Origin: an uncultured Caldilineaceae bacterium
Lineage (GTDB): Bacteria; Chloroflexota; Anaerolineae; Caldilineales; Caldilineaceae
NCBI GenBank assembly: GCA_951813625.1
Contig: CATOTS010000011.1
Location: forward strand, 62,001 to 126,000
DNA: 64,000 nucleotides
Direction: 5' to 3'
A program made the position numbers and the translations under genes. The notes beneath the pieces were generated by a model, which worked only from the letters and a program-made list of their open reading frames with translations, did no database searches and was not told where the DNA came from. Below, piece after piece: positions 35,646 through 45,296 of the stretch. Positions within the stretch are counted from its first letter, which is position 1. Each line of letters begins with the position of its first letter.

Positions 35646-38111
35646 ATGGAGCAGAGCGGGGCCCCGTTCATCAGTGAAAAGCCGACAATCTATCCGACGC
35701 TCGTCGTCGGCGTAGGCGGAATGGGCACGAATGCCGTGCGCGCGGTCAAGCGGCGCCTGCGCAAAGCGTGGGGCGGCGAATCGCTGCCGGCGATGATTCA
35801 ACTCCTGGCGCTGGACACCGAACCACTGATCAACCGGCTCGATCAGGAACCTCTTTACGCCGATGAATCGGCCTATATGGGCAAATTCGACGCCACGCGG
35901 CTGGTCGACAATCTCGAAAACCACCCGGAGATCGCCCGCTGGTGGGACTATCCGTCGATTCCCTTGGGCTACATTCATAATGGGGCCAAGCAGCTGCGCC
36001 CAATCGGGCGGCTCTCATTCTTCCGCAACTATGTAAATTTCAAGCGCCAGTTGGAGACGAAGTACGCGGCCCTCGACAAAATCCGCGATCTGGAAATGGC
36101 GCAGAACCGCCGCTTTCCGGTGATGAGCAACTACCAGCTCGTTTACGTCGTCAGCAGCCTCTGCGGCGGCACGGGCGCCGGCATGTTCATGGACGTGGCG
36201 CACCGCGTGCGCGCACTCGTGCGCAGCAACGCGCGCGTCGTCGGCATCTTCTTCCTGCCGGACGTCCTCGAAGAGGAGATCAACAGCGACCTGCAACGGC
36301 GACGGATCAAGGCCAACGCCTACGCCGCTCTGAAGGAGCTGAACTATTTTCAGGAGACGCAGCAGTTCCAGGAGCTCTACCCCAGCGAGCAGCGCGCCCT
36401 GCCCGACACGCCCTATGCGCCGTTCGACTTCATCTTTCTGGTCGGGCGCACCAACCGCGACGGCCGCAGCCTCGCGCGCAAAACCGACGCCGAGAACCTG
36501 GCCGCGCATCTCATCCAACTAACGGCCATCAGCCATCTCAGCAGCGAGATCCTTGGGTTGGAGGTCAACGTCGTGCGCGAGCGCATGTCGGGCAGTGTTG
36601 CCGCGGCCGAGGTGGTAAACGAACGGGGCCCGAAAAAGGGCAACTATCTCGTTTACAGCAGCTTTGCCGCGTCCGCCATCGTCGCGCCGGACGAGACGCT
36701 GGTCAACTTCTGGCAGCAGGCCTTCCTGGCCGACTGCGTGAGGCGGCTTGCTGCCGGGCCGGAGCTCAACGATCCGCGCCAGCCCATCTCCGCCCAGAGC
36801 CGTCAGAAGATTCTCTCGATCTGGCAGGGACTGCTGGCGCGCATGCGCGCCCGCTATCTTTCGCTGGACAACGACCGGCTGGAGGAGCTGGTCGAGGAGG
36901 TCGAGGAGCAGCGCGGGGCATGGCTCGGCTTCAAGACCGCGATCGACAACGCTTTTCGCCAGGCCGTGCTGGAAACAGGGCTGCGCGGCGCACTTACGCT
37001 GGCCGACCTGCTTGCGCCGCTCAACCCATCGACGGCGCCGATGGAGTCGCTGATCAAACAGAGGCTCTTCCTCGTCAACAATCATCCGGTGACCGAGGAG
37101 GACCGCGCCGGCTGGCGAACGCTGCTGGCACAGCAGGGCGGGGCCGCCGAACAGATCGGTCAGATCGCGGGCAGCTTCGGCGATCTGTTGCTGGCCGCCT
37201 TCAACCCGCGCCAGGCGCGCGACCGTGCGCGCGATATGCGCCAGCGCAAGGCCCGCGCGCGCCTGAACCAGCGCCGCGACAGGCTGGAGCGGGTGCTGGT
37301 GGAGCGGCTTTTCTCTCACAGCACACAGATGCGCGAACTGTTCCGAACGCAGATTGACAATGCCGGCAGCGCGCTGGGGCGGGCCAATCAGACGGCCAGA
37401 AGGGCCGCAGACAGAATCGATCCGCGTATACCCGACGGCACGGCCAGCACCAACACCTACTATGAACTGGAGACCGGCGCGGTCGGCCGCGACTACCTGC
37501 AGCATTTCTATCGCAACGCGGCCCAGGTCGTCCATGCAAGCGACTGGGAGACCCTGCTGGGGCCTGTTGTCGATCGCATTTCAAGCAGCGGCCAGCCCGT
37601 GACCGCCGAGGAGCTCTTCGCCAATCTCACCAACGCAATCGCCAACGAACGGGGTCTGTTGGGCCGCGTGCTGCAGTGCGTGGACATCCGGCACATCATC
37701 GATGTGCAGCACGGCGAAGAGACACAGCAGTCGCGGCCCCTGCCCAACAACCGCGTGCAGCAGTGGCTCGATCGCCTCAACCCGTACATCCGCTGGGACT
37801 CAGACCGCTTCAGCTTCCACGACGGCAACCTGGAGCACATCCGCCTGGCGGCCACACCGTCCTCTCGCACCGATGATCCGAACTTGGCGATGGCGATGAT
37901 AGGCCAGGAGGACATTAAATGGATACCCACCGGCGACACCGGCCGCATGGACGCCGTATGGATCGTCCACGGCCTGCCGGTGACGCTGATCGACCGGCTG
38001 GACGAGTTCCGGGCGCAGTATGAAAACGAGCGTGATTTCCCCGCCCGCGAGGAGTTTCATCTCCATCCCGCCTGGGTCGATCTGCCCGAAATCACGGAGG
38101 ACGGCTATTAG
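35646..38111 (+). CDS. Tubulin/FtsZ-like GTPase-type protein (Tubulin_2 family)
   Basis: The 821-residue protein opens with YPTLVVGVGGMGTNAVRAVKRR, the first nucleotide loop of the tubulin/FtsZ fold. Near residue 172 it has SSLCGGTGAGMFMDVA, the tubulin signature G-G-T-G-A-G. VVGIFFLPDV, RRIKANAYAALKELNYF and FDFIFLVGRTNRDG follow, as in the nucleotide-binding half. The remaining 500 residues are mostly helical. This matches the FtsZ-like families (Tubulin_2/FtsZl) that occur with VWA proteins. The gene is 120 nt after the VWA gene and 104 nt before the third gene. It should polymerise or switch at the membrane using GTP, by analogy. Confidence 0.88.
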   Translation: MEQSGAPFISEKPTIYPTLVVGVGGMGTNAVRAVKRRLRKAWGGESLPAMIQLLALDTEPLINRLDQEPLYADESAYMGKFDATRLVDNLENHPEIARWWDYPSIPLGYIHNGAKQLRPIGRLSFFRNYVNFKRQLETKYAALDKIRDLEMAQNRRFPVMSNYQLVYVVSSLCGGTGAGMFMDVAHRVRALVRSNARVVGIFFLPDVLEEEINSDLQRRRIKANAYAALKELNYFQETQQFQELYPSEQRALPDTPYAPFDFIFLVGRTNRDGRSLARKTDAENLAAHLIQLTAISHLSSEILGLEVNVVRERMSGSVAAAEVVNERGPKKGNYLVYSSFAASAIVAPDETLVNFWQQAFLADCVRRLAAGPELNDPRQPISAQSRQKILSIWQGLLARMRARYLSLDNDRLEELVEEVEEQRGAWLGFKTAIDNAFRQAVLETGLRGALTLADLLAPLNPSTAPMESLIKQRLFLVNNHPVTEEDRAGWRTLLAQQGGAAEQIGQIAGSFGDLLLAAFNPRQARDRARDMRQRKARARLNQRRDRLERVLVERLFSHSTQMRELFRTQIDNAGSALGRANQTARRAADRIDPRIPDGTASTNTYYELETGAVGRDYLQHFYRNAAQVVHASDWETLLGPVVDRISSSGQPVTAEELFANLTNAIANERGLLGRVLQCVDIRHIIDVQHGEETQQSRPLPNNRVQQWLDRLNPYIRWDSDRFSFHDGNLEHIRLAATPSSRTDDPNLAMAMIGQEDIKWIPTGDTGRMDAVWIVHGLPVTLIDRLDEFRAQYENERDFPAREEFHLHPAWVDLPEITEDGY

Positions 38112-38179
38112 TTTCCAGTTATAGGCTTTTCATTGTTCGTGGCTCAATAATGAATGCGATCAACGCGCACCGAGCAGAC

Positions 38180-38208
38180 AACTGAAAACTAAGAACTAGA
38201 AACTCAAG
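38180..38208. repeat. Degenerate 7-bp-period tract (AACTGAA/AACTAAG type)
   Basis: AACTGAA, AACTAAG, AACTAGA and AACTCAA are four consecutive heptamers immediately before the start of the third gene of the tubulin operon. A similar run lies at 47199, before the livH-type gene. Confidence 0.75.
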
Positions 38209-38215
38209 ACTACCT

Positions 38216-41200
38216 ATGCTTCCCGGCGCAACGCGTAGCCGAGCCGCGATACTCTGTTTTGGCGGATGGGGCTTGCAGACAATGCTCCACCTGGCGCCGC
38301 GCCTGCAGGCTGCCCAGGAACAGCGCATCGCCAACGGTATCGACGGCCCCGACCTGACGCGCATCACCCGTTTTGCGGCCCTTCTTCCCTCCGATCACCT
38401 CGACCAACAGGGCGAGCTGGACCTCAGCCTTTTTACCCTGCGCGACAACCGGCTGCCGCCCTTCTACCTGGAGCGCTTGCTGCACAAGCTGGACCGCTCC
38501 AGGAACGCGGCCGCAGGCGGACACGCCGCGACGCTTGCCGCCAGCCAGCGGCGGGCCAGCCAGCTGCTGGCCGCGGTTGACGATACGTTGATCCCTCTGC
38601 AGTGGCAGGCGAACGCGGGAAGGCGCGGGGACGCTTCTTCTCCCCGCAAAGGACTGCCCTGGCCTTTCCGCAGGTCGGGCAAAGACGAGCAAAGCGACGA
38701 TGCGCTCGGCGGCGCCGGCATGCCGCCGGCAGCGCAGACCGCGCACGACCCGCCTACGCGGCGGCACGCCTTTCGCGCCGGCCTGCAGGCCGGCGACCAC
38801 ATCGCCCACCTGGTCGCGTCCAATATCATCGACCCGATCCGCGCCGACACGCACGTGCCGGGCGATCCCTTCGTGCAAACGACCCTCTACGTAATCGCAC
38901 CTCTTTTCGAACCGCTCACTTCGGCGCTGATCTGGCCGACGATCGCGCATCAGCTCAACTACCTGGGACAGCGCCACATCGCCCAGGTTGTCGGCATATT
39001 CGCGGCGGGCAGCTACGCAACCGACAGCAGCCGCGTCATCGAGGACGCCACCTGCTACGCGGCGATGGCGGAGCTGGAGGCGCTCACCGGGCTGCGTCCC
39101 GCCAATCTCGCCAAGTTTACGGCCTCCATGCGTCAGGATTTGGGCAAGCGCGGTACAGGTCGCGGCTCGCTGCCGGAAGAGTTGCTGGGGAATCCTCTCT
39201 TTGACCGCATCTACCTGGTGGACCGGGAAAAGAGCAATCAAGGACTGGCCCGCAACAGCTATGAGCTGTCCGCTCTGGTCAGCAACGCGCTCCAATCGCT
39301 CATTGCCGCCGACGGATCCGCTTACATTGATGAACAGGTCGGCATCGACCTGCGCAACGCCGGCGAACGGCCGTACAGCCTGCTGGGCGCGGCCGCAGAC
39401 TATATGCCGATCGACTATATACTGCAGACTGCGCAGGAAAACGAGGGCAAACGGCTCTTACGCGAGCTGGTTTTGCCCACCGAGGCGGCAGGCGGGGCCG
39501 GAATATCGCCGCCGCCCGCGGCTGCAGGCATGGAGCCGTTGACGCCTCTTCAGGAATTGGGCGCAACCTCGCAGCAGGTTTTGACGCAGCTCACCGAGCA
39601 GATGCCCCACCTGTTCAATGAGCTCAGCCCCCAATCGGCTGAGCAGATCTCGGTCCACCCCAGCTACATATTACCGAACGCGACGGCGCGCAAACTGCGC
39701 GGTCTGGACCCGGTCCGCTGGCAGGCGGCTTTCGACAGCCACCTGCAGGAGGTGCTGGCCCAGTTTGAAGAAAGCACCGACGGCGGCGCGCTGGACTCCG
39801 CCTGGGGATTGGCCGCCCTGCGCGAGGACGGCCTGCCCCACAACGCGAGCGACGCCCGTTTTCTGCCGGCCATCGCCATGCGAATGCGCACGCGGCTGCT
39901 CACTCTTCTCGGTTCGCAACCGGCGGGGATCGTACATGCGCGACGGCAGCTCCACCAGTGGCTCTACGAACTGGGGCTGGAACGCCACGCGCTGTCCAGC
40001 TCTGCGAACGACGTCATCCCGCAGGCCGGAGCCGGCCACGCCGAGCGCCAGCTGGAACTGCGCGACTGGCGCAGCCGCTATATGCGCACGCTCGGCGACC
40101 AGCCGTCGCTGTTCGGCTCGATGACGCGCGCGGTCGGCCTGTTGGGCGGCATCGTGCTGCTGACTCTGCTCTATCTGTTCGGTGCCGGTCTGGCGGGCAA
40201 CATGGACGCCATCGTCACGAACGATTCAAACGCGGTCGCGCTCATGGGGCTGATGGACGAAGCGTTTGCCGGCGCGGTCGTCGATTTCATCGAGAGCGAG
40301 GCCAACGCGGCCACCTTCATCGGGCTGATGCTCGGCGCGTTTCTGGGTGCGATGATCTCATTTCGGACGCGATTGCGGCGCGTTCGAACGCTGCGGCGGG
40401 AAAGGGTGAACCTGGCCCGTTCCGAATTGACCGGCCGGTTGCAGGAAAGCGTACGACGCGGGCTGGGACGCGCCCATGAACGTCTGCAACAGATGCTGCA
40501 ACAGATGGACGGCGTCTTTGAGGAGACCTGCGAGCTTCTGCAGGAGTGGTCGGTCAGCGAGGCGCTGCCGCCGCTGCCGCCCGAAGACGTGACCAGCACC
40601 CATCTCTATCGCCCGCATCTCAATTCAGGGTTGTGGGAGCGCTGCCAGGCCTTTATGCGCAGCCGCCAGGACGCCGAAGGACGCCATGGGGAAGGGCGGC
40701 TGCGCGAAATCTGGACATCCCCGCAGCGCCGTGATCAACTCGCGGCTCTGTTCACCGGCCAGTCCGACAATGCGCATAGAGGGGACGGTCAGCGCGGCCT
40801 CGCGCAGACCCTGGCCGCCTACGTCCGCCGCAGCGCGCAGGACGCGGTCGCGACCGGGCCGACGGAAACGCTGGAACATGCGGACGGCGGCGAGCGCTCC
40901 TTCAACGAGGATGAAAACCTCCTCGCGCGCCGGGAATTCGTGCGCTCGCTCGCTCGCGACTACAACCTGGAGCATCTCCTCTGGCGCGACATCGCCTCGT
41001 CGGAGGATTTCACCTCCTTTTCTCCCGAAGGGACGTTCACACCCGTATCGGCCGCAACACTGCGCTATCTGGAAACTATGTGGAGCGTCGCCAAACCCGC
41101 GGCCAACTACGACGTCTCCGACCGCCTGGCCGCCTACGGCCTGCCGGTCGAATTTGCCGCCGTCTCCGGCGACCCGGACAGCGACCTGACCGAGGGCGTG

Positions 41201-41407
41201 ATGCAGAGTTTACGCATCCCGCGCCTGTTGACGGGCGATCCCTTCCAGATCACCTTTGTGCGCACTCTGCATGGCCTTGAGTTGAACGACTTGGGGAGTA
41301 TGGCGCGCTATATGGCCGAGCTGGGCCGCATGAACCGGGCCGTTCGCCAGCAAGTGCTGCTGGCGGATGGCACCAATGCGGAGCTGTATAACCAGCAGCG
41401 CCCGTAG
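38216..41407 (+). CDS. Large membrane protein with a degenerate tubulin-like N-terminal domain
   Basis: The 1063-residue protein has a start (AILCFGGWGLQTMLHLAPRL) that aligns by eye with the first loop of the preceding tubulin-like protein. Near residues 224-290, YVIAPLFEPLTSALIWPTIAHQL then QVVGIFAAGSYATDSSRVIEDATCYAAMAELEAL parallels YVVSSLCGGTGAGMFMDVAHRV and the following strand and helix. The G-G-T-G-A-G loop is replaced by E-P-L-T-S-A. FDRIYLVDREKSNQGLARNSYELSALV (near 327) parallels the next motif. Two membrane helices (about 635-660 and 700-720) and a coiled coil (about 722-780) follow. So it looks like a GTP-loop-less paralogue anchored in the membrane. It is co-oriented with the tubulin-like gene, 104 nt away. 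Confidence 0.75.
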   Translation: MLPGATRSRAAILCFGGWGLQTMLHLAPRLQAAQEQRIANGIDGPDLTRITRFAALLPSDHLDQQGELDLSLFTLRDNRLPPFYLERLLHKLDRSRNAAAGGHAATLAASQRRASQLLAAVDDTLIPLQWQANAGRRGDASSPRKGLPWPFRRSGKDEQSDDALGGAGMPPAAQTAHDPPTRRHAFRAGLQAGDHIAHLVASNIIDPIRADTHVPGDPFVQTTLYVIAPLFEPLTSALIWPTIAHQLNYLGQRHIAQVVGIFAAGSYATDSSRVIEDATCYAAMAELEALTGLRPANLAKFTASMRQDLGKRGTGRGSLPEELLGNPLFDRIYLVDREKSNQGLARNSYELSALVSNALQSLIAADGSAYIDEQVGIDLRNAGERPYSLLGAAADYMPIDYILQTAQENEGKRLLRELVLPTEAAGGAGISPPPAAAGMEPLTPLQELGATSQQVLTQLTEQMPHLFNELSPQSAEQISVHPSYILPNATARKLRGLDPVRWQAAFDSHLQEVLAQFEESTDGGALDSAWGLAALREDGLPHNASDARFLPAIAMRMRTRLLTLLGSQPAGIVHARRQLHQWLYELGLERHALSSSANDVIPQAGAGHAERQLELRDWRSRYMRTLGDQPSLFGSMTRAVGLLGGIVLLTLLYLFGAGLAGNMDAIVTNDSNAVALMGLMDEAFAGAVVDFIESEANAATFIGLMLGAFLGAMISFRTRLRRVRTLRRERVNLARSELTGRLQESVRRGLGRAHERLQQMLQQMDGVFEETCELLQEWSVSEALPPLPPEDVTSTHLYRPHLNSGLWERCQAFMRSRQDAEGRHGEGRLREIWTSPQRRDQLAALFTGQSDNAHRGDGQRGLAQTLAAYVRRSAQDAVATGPTETLEHADGGERSFNEDENLLARREFVRSLARDYNLEHLLWRDIASSEDFTSFSPEGTFTPVSAATLRYLETMWSVAKPAANYDVSDRLAAYGLPVEFAAVSGDPDSDLTEGVMQSLRIPRLLTGDPFQITFVRTLHGLELNDLGSMARYMAELGRMNRAVRQQVLLADGTNAELYNQQRP

Positions 41408-41455
41408 GGTGAACGTCCTCCGAAACCCGGATTCCGCAACCCGAAAAAGCTAATT

Positions 41456-42467
41456 GGGCCTTATGCTAGTTAGGGAAGGCCAGTTTTTTGATCTGCAGGT
41501 AGTCGGGCGCCGCCATGAGCCGATTGATGTAGATGCATAGGGTGTGTGCGGTCAGCTTCGTGTACAGGCGGGCGCGCAGTCCCTGGAAAGTATGTGCATG
41601 GTTGGTCTCGATTTGGAATTGTTCGACCAACTGGCTGTTGACGGTTTCAATGATTTGGCGCAACGAGTTAAAGAGGCGACGGACAGACTTGGGGAGCTGT
41701 CGTTTCTGGTTGCGGCGGGTCAAGGTGTGCAGACGGATGCGATTGTGTTGCCAGAGTTCGGCAGCGACCTCTGCACTGATATAGGCTTTGTCGCCGATGA
41801 CGCGGCAGTTGCTGTGTTGCGCCAAGAGTTCGCGCCCTACCGTCAAGTCAAAGACACTGGCAGGGGCGAGCTCGAAATCGAGGATGAGACCGCCTGCAGT
41901 GGTCAGAAGATGCAGCTTGTAACCGAAAACTGTTTCTTTGCGGGAGGCGCTCTTACCGAAATTTGCGCCATGGGCTGTCCAGTCACCACACGAATTAGGC
42001 GCAAGATGGAACTGAACCACGGGAATGGGCAGACTATCGATTACACAATGCCCATCTCGAGAGAGATCGATGCGAGCCAACGTCATCTGTCGTATCCGGT
42101 TGATGACAAACTGTAACTGCCGCCGTCGCCGATTGAAGCGGCTTTGTTCCGGCAAGACGGGAAACTTATCCCGATGTGCCTGCATATGACTGAGTAGCTC
42201 TGTTTCCACATCCCACCCCAGGCACTCGCCGACGGGACAGACGGCTATCATTTCACTACTGCTACACGCCGGCTTGGGCCCCGGTCGTCCCATATCGCCT
42301 TCCAGTTCTTGACACATGTCGTCAACGACCACATAGACCCATAGACAGAAATCGTCAAAGTGCGCAATCATTCGGTTGGTCCTCCTGGCGAGATACTTTG
42401 TTGGTGTCGAACTTCAAAGTTATCTCACCAGGGGGCTTTTTTTCAAACGCTATCTAGCATAAGGCCC
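41456..42467 (-). mobile_element. IS982-like insertion sequence
   Basis: GGGCCTTATGCTAG at 41456-41469 and its exact complement CTAGCATAAGGCCC at 42454-42467 are the terminal inverted repeats, 14 bp perfect. The single transposase gene lies between them on the minus strand. Flanking bases (CTAATT on the left, GAAGAG on the right) show no direct repeat, so the element is either old or was recombined. It sits between the tubulin operon and the WS/DGAT gene, whose first ATG is 9 nt beyond the right end. Confidence 0.9.
41466..42371 (-). CDS. IS982-family DDE transposase
   Basis: The 301-residue protein has CVIDSLPIPV (first Asp), VIGDKAYIS (second Asp) and IIETVNSQLVEQF (Glu), in the spacing of DDE transposases of the IS4/IS982 kind. 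It also has the LMAAPDYLQIKK C-terminal region common in IS982. The ATG at 42371 is preceded by AGGAGG. The frame is intact, so the copy may still be active. Confidence 0.9.
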   Translation of the reverse strand: MIAHFDDFCLWVYVVVDDMCQELEGDMGRPGPKPACSSSEMIAVCPVGECLGWDVETELLSHMQAHRDKFPVLPEQSRFNRRRRQLQFVINRIRQMTLARIDLSRDGHCVIDSLPIPVVQFHLAPNSCGDWTAHGANFGKSASRKETVFGYKLHLLTTAGGLILDFELAPASVFDLTVGRELLAQHSNCRVIGDKAYISAEVAAELWQHNRIRLHTLTRRNQKRQLPKSVRRLFNSLRQIIETVNSQLVEQFQIETNHAHTFQGLRARLYTKLTAHTLCIYINRLMAAPDYLQIKKLAFPN

Positions 42468-42475
42468 GAAGAGAG

Positions 42476-43909
42476 ATGCAAAGGCCCCTGATGACCGTCG
42501 TGAAGGGCATGCCTATGACCGGACGCGAACCGATGTCCAACGTAGATCGGGCCTGGCTCATGATGGACGACCCGACCAATCCGATGGTGATCAACGGCTT
42601 CTGGATCTTTGAGGAGCCGCTGCAATTTGAGCAAGTGCTGGCTGTGCTGGAGGAGCGTCTTCTGATTCACGCGCGATTTCGGCAGCGCGTGGTGGAGCGT
42701 CGGGGCGCGCTCAGGACCCGCGCCTATTGGGAAGTAGATCCGGCGTTCGATCTGCGGGCACACGTTGAGCGCATCGTCCTGCCTTCGCCTGGGGATAAGA
42801 AGGCCCTCAACGAAGCGGTAGCTCGCCTGCTCGTTGCTCCTTTAGATTTGAACCGGCCTCTGTGGAGGTTCACGCTCATCGAAGGCTACGGAGGCGGCAG
42901 CGTCTTTTTCGGGCGTATTCACCACTGTATTGGCGACGGAGCAGCACTGGTCAAGGTGCTGCTCTCGCTGGTTGATGAGACTGCGGAGGGCGCGCAGCGC
43001 GCGCCGGTGACGGCGGACGGGCTTCCTCAGAAGATGAATCCGCCTCGGACCTCGGACCGCGCCGGGGCGCGTCCAGGGGCCGCGATATTGCCGGAAGGCC
43101 GCAAGGGGGGAAGACAGCCGGCCAATCTGCTGTCTGTGGCGGCAAGGGGCGGACAGCTGGCTGGGAAGACCGCGGCTGTGTTGGCGAAGCTGGCGCTGAT
43201 GAGGACGGACGACAAGACGGCATTCAAAGGCGCTGTGGGGGTCGGCAAAGCGGTTGCCTGGTCCAAGGGGATTCCCTTGGATGATGTGAAGTTCGTGAAA
43301 AACAGGATGGGGGCGACGGTCAATGATGTGCTGGTCGCGGCGATGGCAGGCGCTTTGCGCCGGTATGTCGAAGCGCGCGGCGACGATGCGGAGGACAAGA
43401 CGATTCGGGCGATGGTGCCGGTGGACATCCGCGGGCCGCAGGATACGAAACTAACGAACCGGTTCGCTCTGGTCTATCTCTCGCTGCCGATTGGCATCGC
43501 CGAACCGATCGAGCGGCTTTTTGCGACAAAGCGCCACATGGATGCCATCAAACGGTCGCCTGAAGCGCTGGTGACCTATCAGGCTATCGCCGGCTTGGGC
43601 GTGGTGTCGGACAGGATCGCCAGGGGCGTTCGCAGCTATTATGCCGACAAGGTGAGTGTGGTCCTGACAAATGTGCCCGGTCCGTCCCAGAAGCTCTATT
43701 TTGCCGGCAAGCTTCTCGATACGATCGTCTTCTGGGTGCCACAGTCGGGCTCGATCGGGGTGGGGATCAGCATATTCAGCTACGGCGGGCAGGTGAATAT
43801 CGGACTGATCACCGACCGCGGGCTTGCGCCGGATCCGGACACGATCATTGCGGCGTTTGAGGCGGAGTTCGAAGAGCTGTTGAGCCTGGCGCGCGTGCGG
43901 GAAGGGTAG
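42476..43909 (+). CDS. Wax ester synthase/diacylglycerol acyltransferase (WS/DGAT) family protein
   Basis: The 477-residue protein has the catalytic HHxxxDG as IHHCIGDGAAL near residue 150. PLDLNRPLWRFTLIEG lies before it and NDVLVAAMAGALRRY, TNVPGPSQKLYF and the conserved C-terminal region after it. It transfers fatty acyl-CoA to an alcohol or diacylglycerol. The core signature SNVDRAWLMMDDPTNPM suggests the true start may be ATG 42515, which has GAAGG 8 nt upstream, rather than 42476. The IS982-like element ends 8 nt before 42476, so the native promoter region has been displaced. Confidence 0.92.
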   Translation: MQRPLMTVVKGMPMTGREPMSNVDRAWLMMDDPTNPMVINGFWIFEEPLQFEQVLAVLEERLLIHARFRQRVVERRGALRTRAYWEVDPAFDLRAHVERIVLPSPGDKKALNEAVARLLVAPLDLNRPLWRFTLIEGYGGGSVFFGRIHHCIGDGAALVKVLLSLVDETAEGAQRAPVTADGLPQKMNPPRTSDRAGARPGAAILPEGRKGGRQPANLLSVAARGGQLAGKTAAVLAKLALMRTDDKTAFKGAVGVGKAVAWSKGIPLDDVKFVKNRMGATVNDVLVAAMAGALRRYVEARGDDAEDKTIRAMVPVDIRGPQDTKLTNRFALVYLSLPIGIAEPIERLFATKRHMDAIKRSPEALVTYQAIAGLGVVSDRIARGVRSYYADKVSVVLTNVPGPSQKLYFAGKLLDTIVFWVPQSGSIGVGISIFSYGGQVNIGLITDRGLAPDPDTIIAAFEAEFEELLSLARVREG

Positions 43910-44093
43910 GCAGGGCAGCTGCGCTGGGAAGGGCCAGGTGGGTGCGGACGGAAGTGGCCGGCTGGCATGTTTCGCCGGCAATTCTTGGCCAGAGTCTGTC
44001 TACCTGCAGGCTGGGGGAACTGCTGCCATGTGCGGCACAGCTGGCGGTCCAAATTTTGGTGTCGAGCAGATTTAAGAGAATCGAGGAGGGGGA

Positions 44094-44162
44094 ATGGATC
44101 GAGTCTTGTTCGCAGTCTCTGTGGCGGCTCTCATCGTTGTGTGTACAAGCATAAGCGCCTAA
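44094..44162 (+). CDS. Possible 22-residue hydrophobic microprotein
   Basis: ATG at 44094 is preceded by a very strong purine-rich GAGGAGGGGGA and opens a 22-codon frame, [20 protein letters not shown] plus two residues, ending in TAA. The product would be a single hydrophobic helix like a signal or membrane microprotein. It overlaps the 3' end of the converging DUF1385 gene by 4 bp. There is no homologue to cite; the case rests on the ribosome site and the composition. Confidence 0.4.
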   Translation: MDRVLFAVSVAALIVVCTSISA

Positions 44163-45262
44163 TTGCTCAGCGCTGCAGTCGCGCCCGCCGACTCTTCGCC
44201 CGCCTGGTCTGCAGGTCCGGTCTCGGTGGTGGCCGCGACGCGCCCATCGGCTGCCAGCACCGGCAGCAGCGCCGCGATCGCGCACTCGACCATACTGTCG
44301 TCCGGCTCGCGCGTGGTGATGCGCTGGAGGAGCAGGCCGGGCGCAATCAGCAGGCGCATAAGAGGGTTGCCGGCATGATTTGCGCTGAAACGAATGATCT
44401 CATAGGAGATGGCCGCGACCAGTGGGACCAGCAGCAGCCGGGAGACAAAACGCAAGACCAGAGCCAGCCAGGCGTATTCGATCCCCGCGAAGGTCAGAGG
44501 CGCAAAGAGCACAATACTGATTACGAGCACATAGAGCAGAAAGCTGGTGCCGCAGCGGACATGCTGGACGCTGTGCTTTTGGACGCTCGGCGCATTCAGC
44601 GCATCCCCGGCCTCGTAGGCATTGATCGTCTTGTGCTCGGCGCCGTGATAGCCGAAGACGCGGCGAATGTCGGGCAGAAAACTGATCGCCCACAGATAGA
44701 CCACGAACAGAATGAGTCGGATGCCGCCTTCGGCTACCGCGTCAAGATAGGGGTTATGCTCGAAATAGCCGGCAAACCAGCGGCTGGCGAAGGTGGGGAG
44801 CAGGAAAAAGACGGCCACGGCAAAGGCAAGGCTGGTCGCGATCGTCGTCCACGCGACCGGGCCGGAAAACTCGACCTGCTCTTCAGCGTCGTCCTCCTGC
44901 ATCGCCACGTCGGCGCTCCACATCAACGCGCGCATGCCCAGCCCGAGCGCATCCCACAACATGGCCAGCCCGCGCACGAACGGCCATTGCCCCCATTTGC
45001 GCGTGTAGATCCTGGCCGTGAGCGGCTCCTCGTGGACGATGATCGTGCCCTGGGCGTTGCGCACGGCGATTGACATCGCCTTGCGTCCCCGCATCATCAC
45101 GCCTTCAATTACCGCCTGCCCGCCGTAGAACTGTGTGCTCACACGCCCACCTATCAAATGGAGCGGCAGCGCATCTGCTACCGCTCCCTGAATTCGAGTC
45201 TCCCGGACAATTGTCCGCAGCTGCGCCGCCGTAGCTGCCCGAAGCGTACCTGATTGTAGCAT
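44159..45262 (-). CDS. DUF1385 (YqhQ-like) metal-dependent membrane protein
   Basis: The 367-residue protein has the YqhQ signature [25 protein letters not shown], then [58 protein letters not shown], which holds the H-x3-H-type residues, comes near the centre, with several membrane helices. The family is widespread in Gram-positive-like bacteria and is of unknown function. The N-terminal 40 residues are less conserved. Confidence 0.92.
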   Translation of the reverse strand: MLQSGTLRAATAAQLRTIVRETRIQGAVADALPLHLIGGRVSTQFYGGQAVIEGVMMRGRKAMSIAVRNAQGTIIVHEEPLTARIYTRKWGQWPFVRGLAMLWDALGLGMRALMWSADVAMQEDDAEEQVEFSGPVAWTTIATSLAFAVAVFFLLPTFASRWFAGYFEHNPYLDAVAEGGIRLILFVVYLWAISFLPDIRRVFGYHGAEHKTINAYEAGDALNAPSVQKHSVQHVRCGTSFLLYVLVISIVLFAPLTFAGIEYAWLALVLRFVSRLLLVPLVAAISYEIIRFSANHAGNPLMRLLIAPGLLLQRITTREPDDSMVECAIAALLPVLAADGRVAATTETGPADQAGEESAGATAALSN

Positions 45263-45296
45263 TCCTGATTTCGATGGGTCAAACCATGCTGTATCG

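Noticed and set aside
41456-42467. Target-site duplication of the IS982-like element
   Set aside because: The bases next to the two ends (CTAATT and GAAGAG) do not match in any register.
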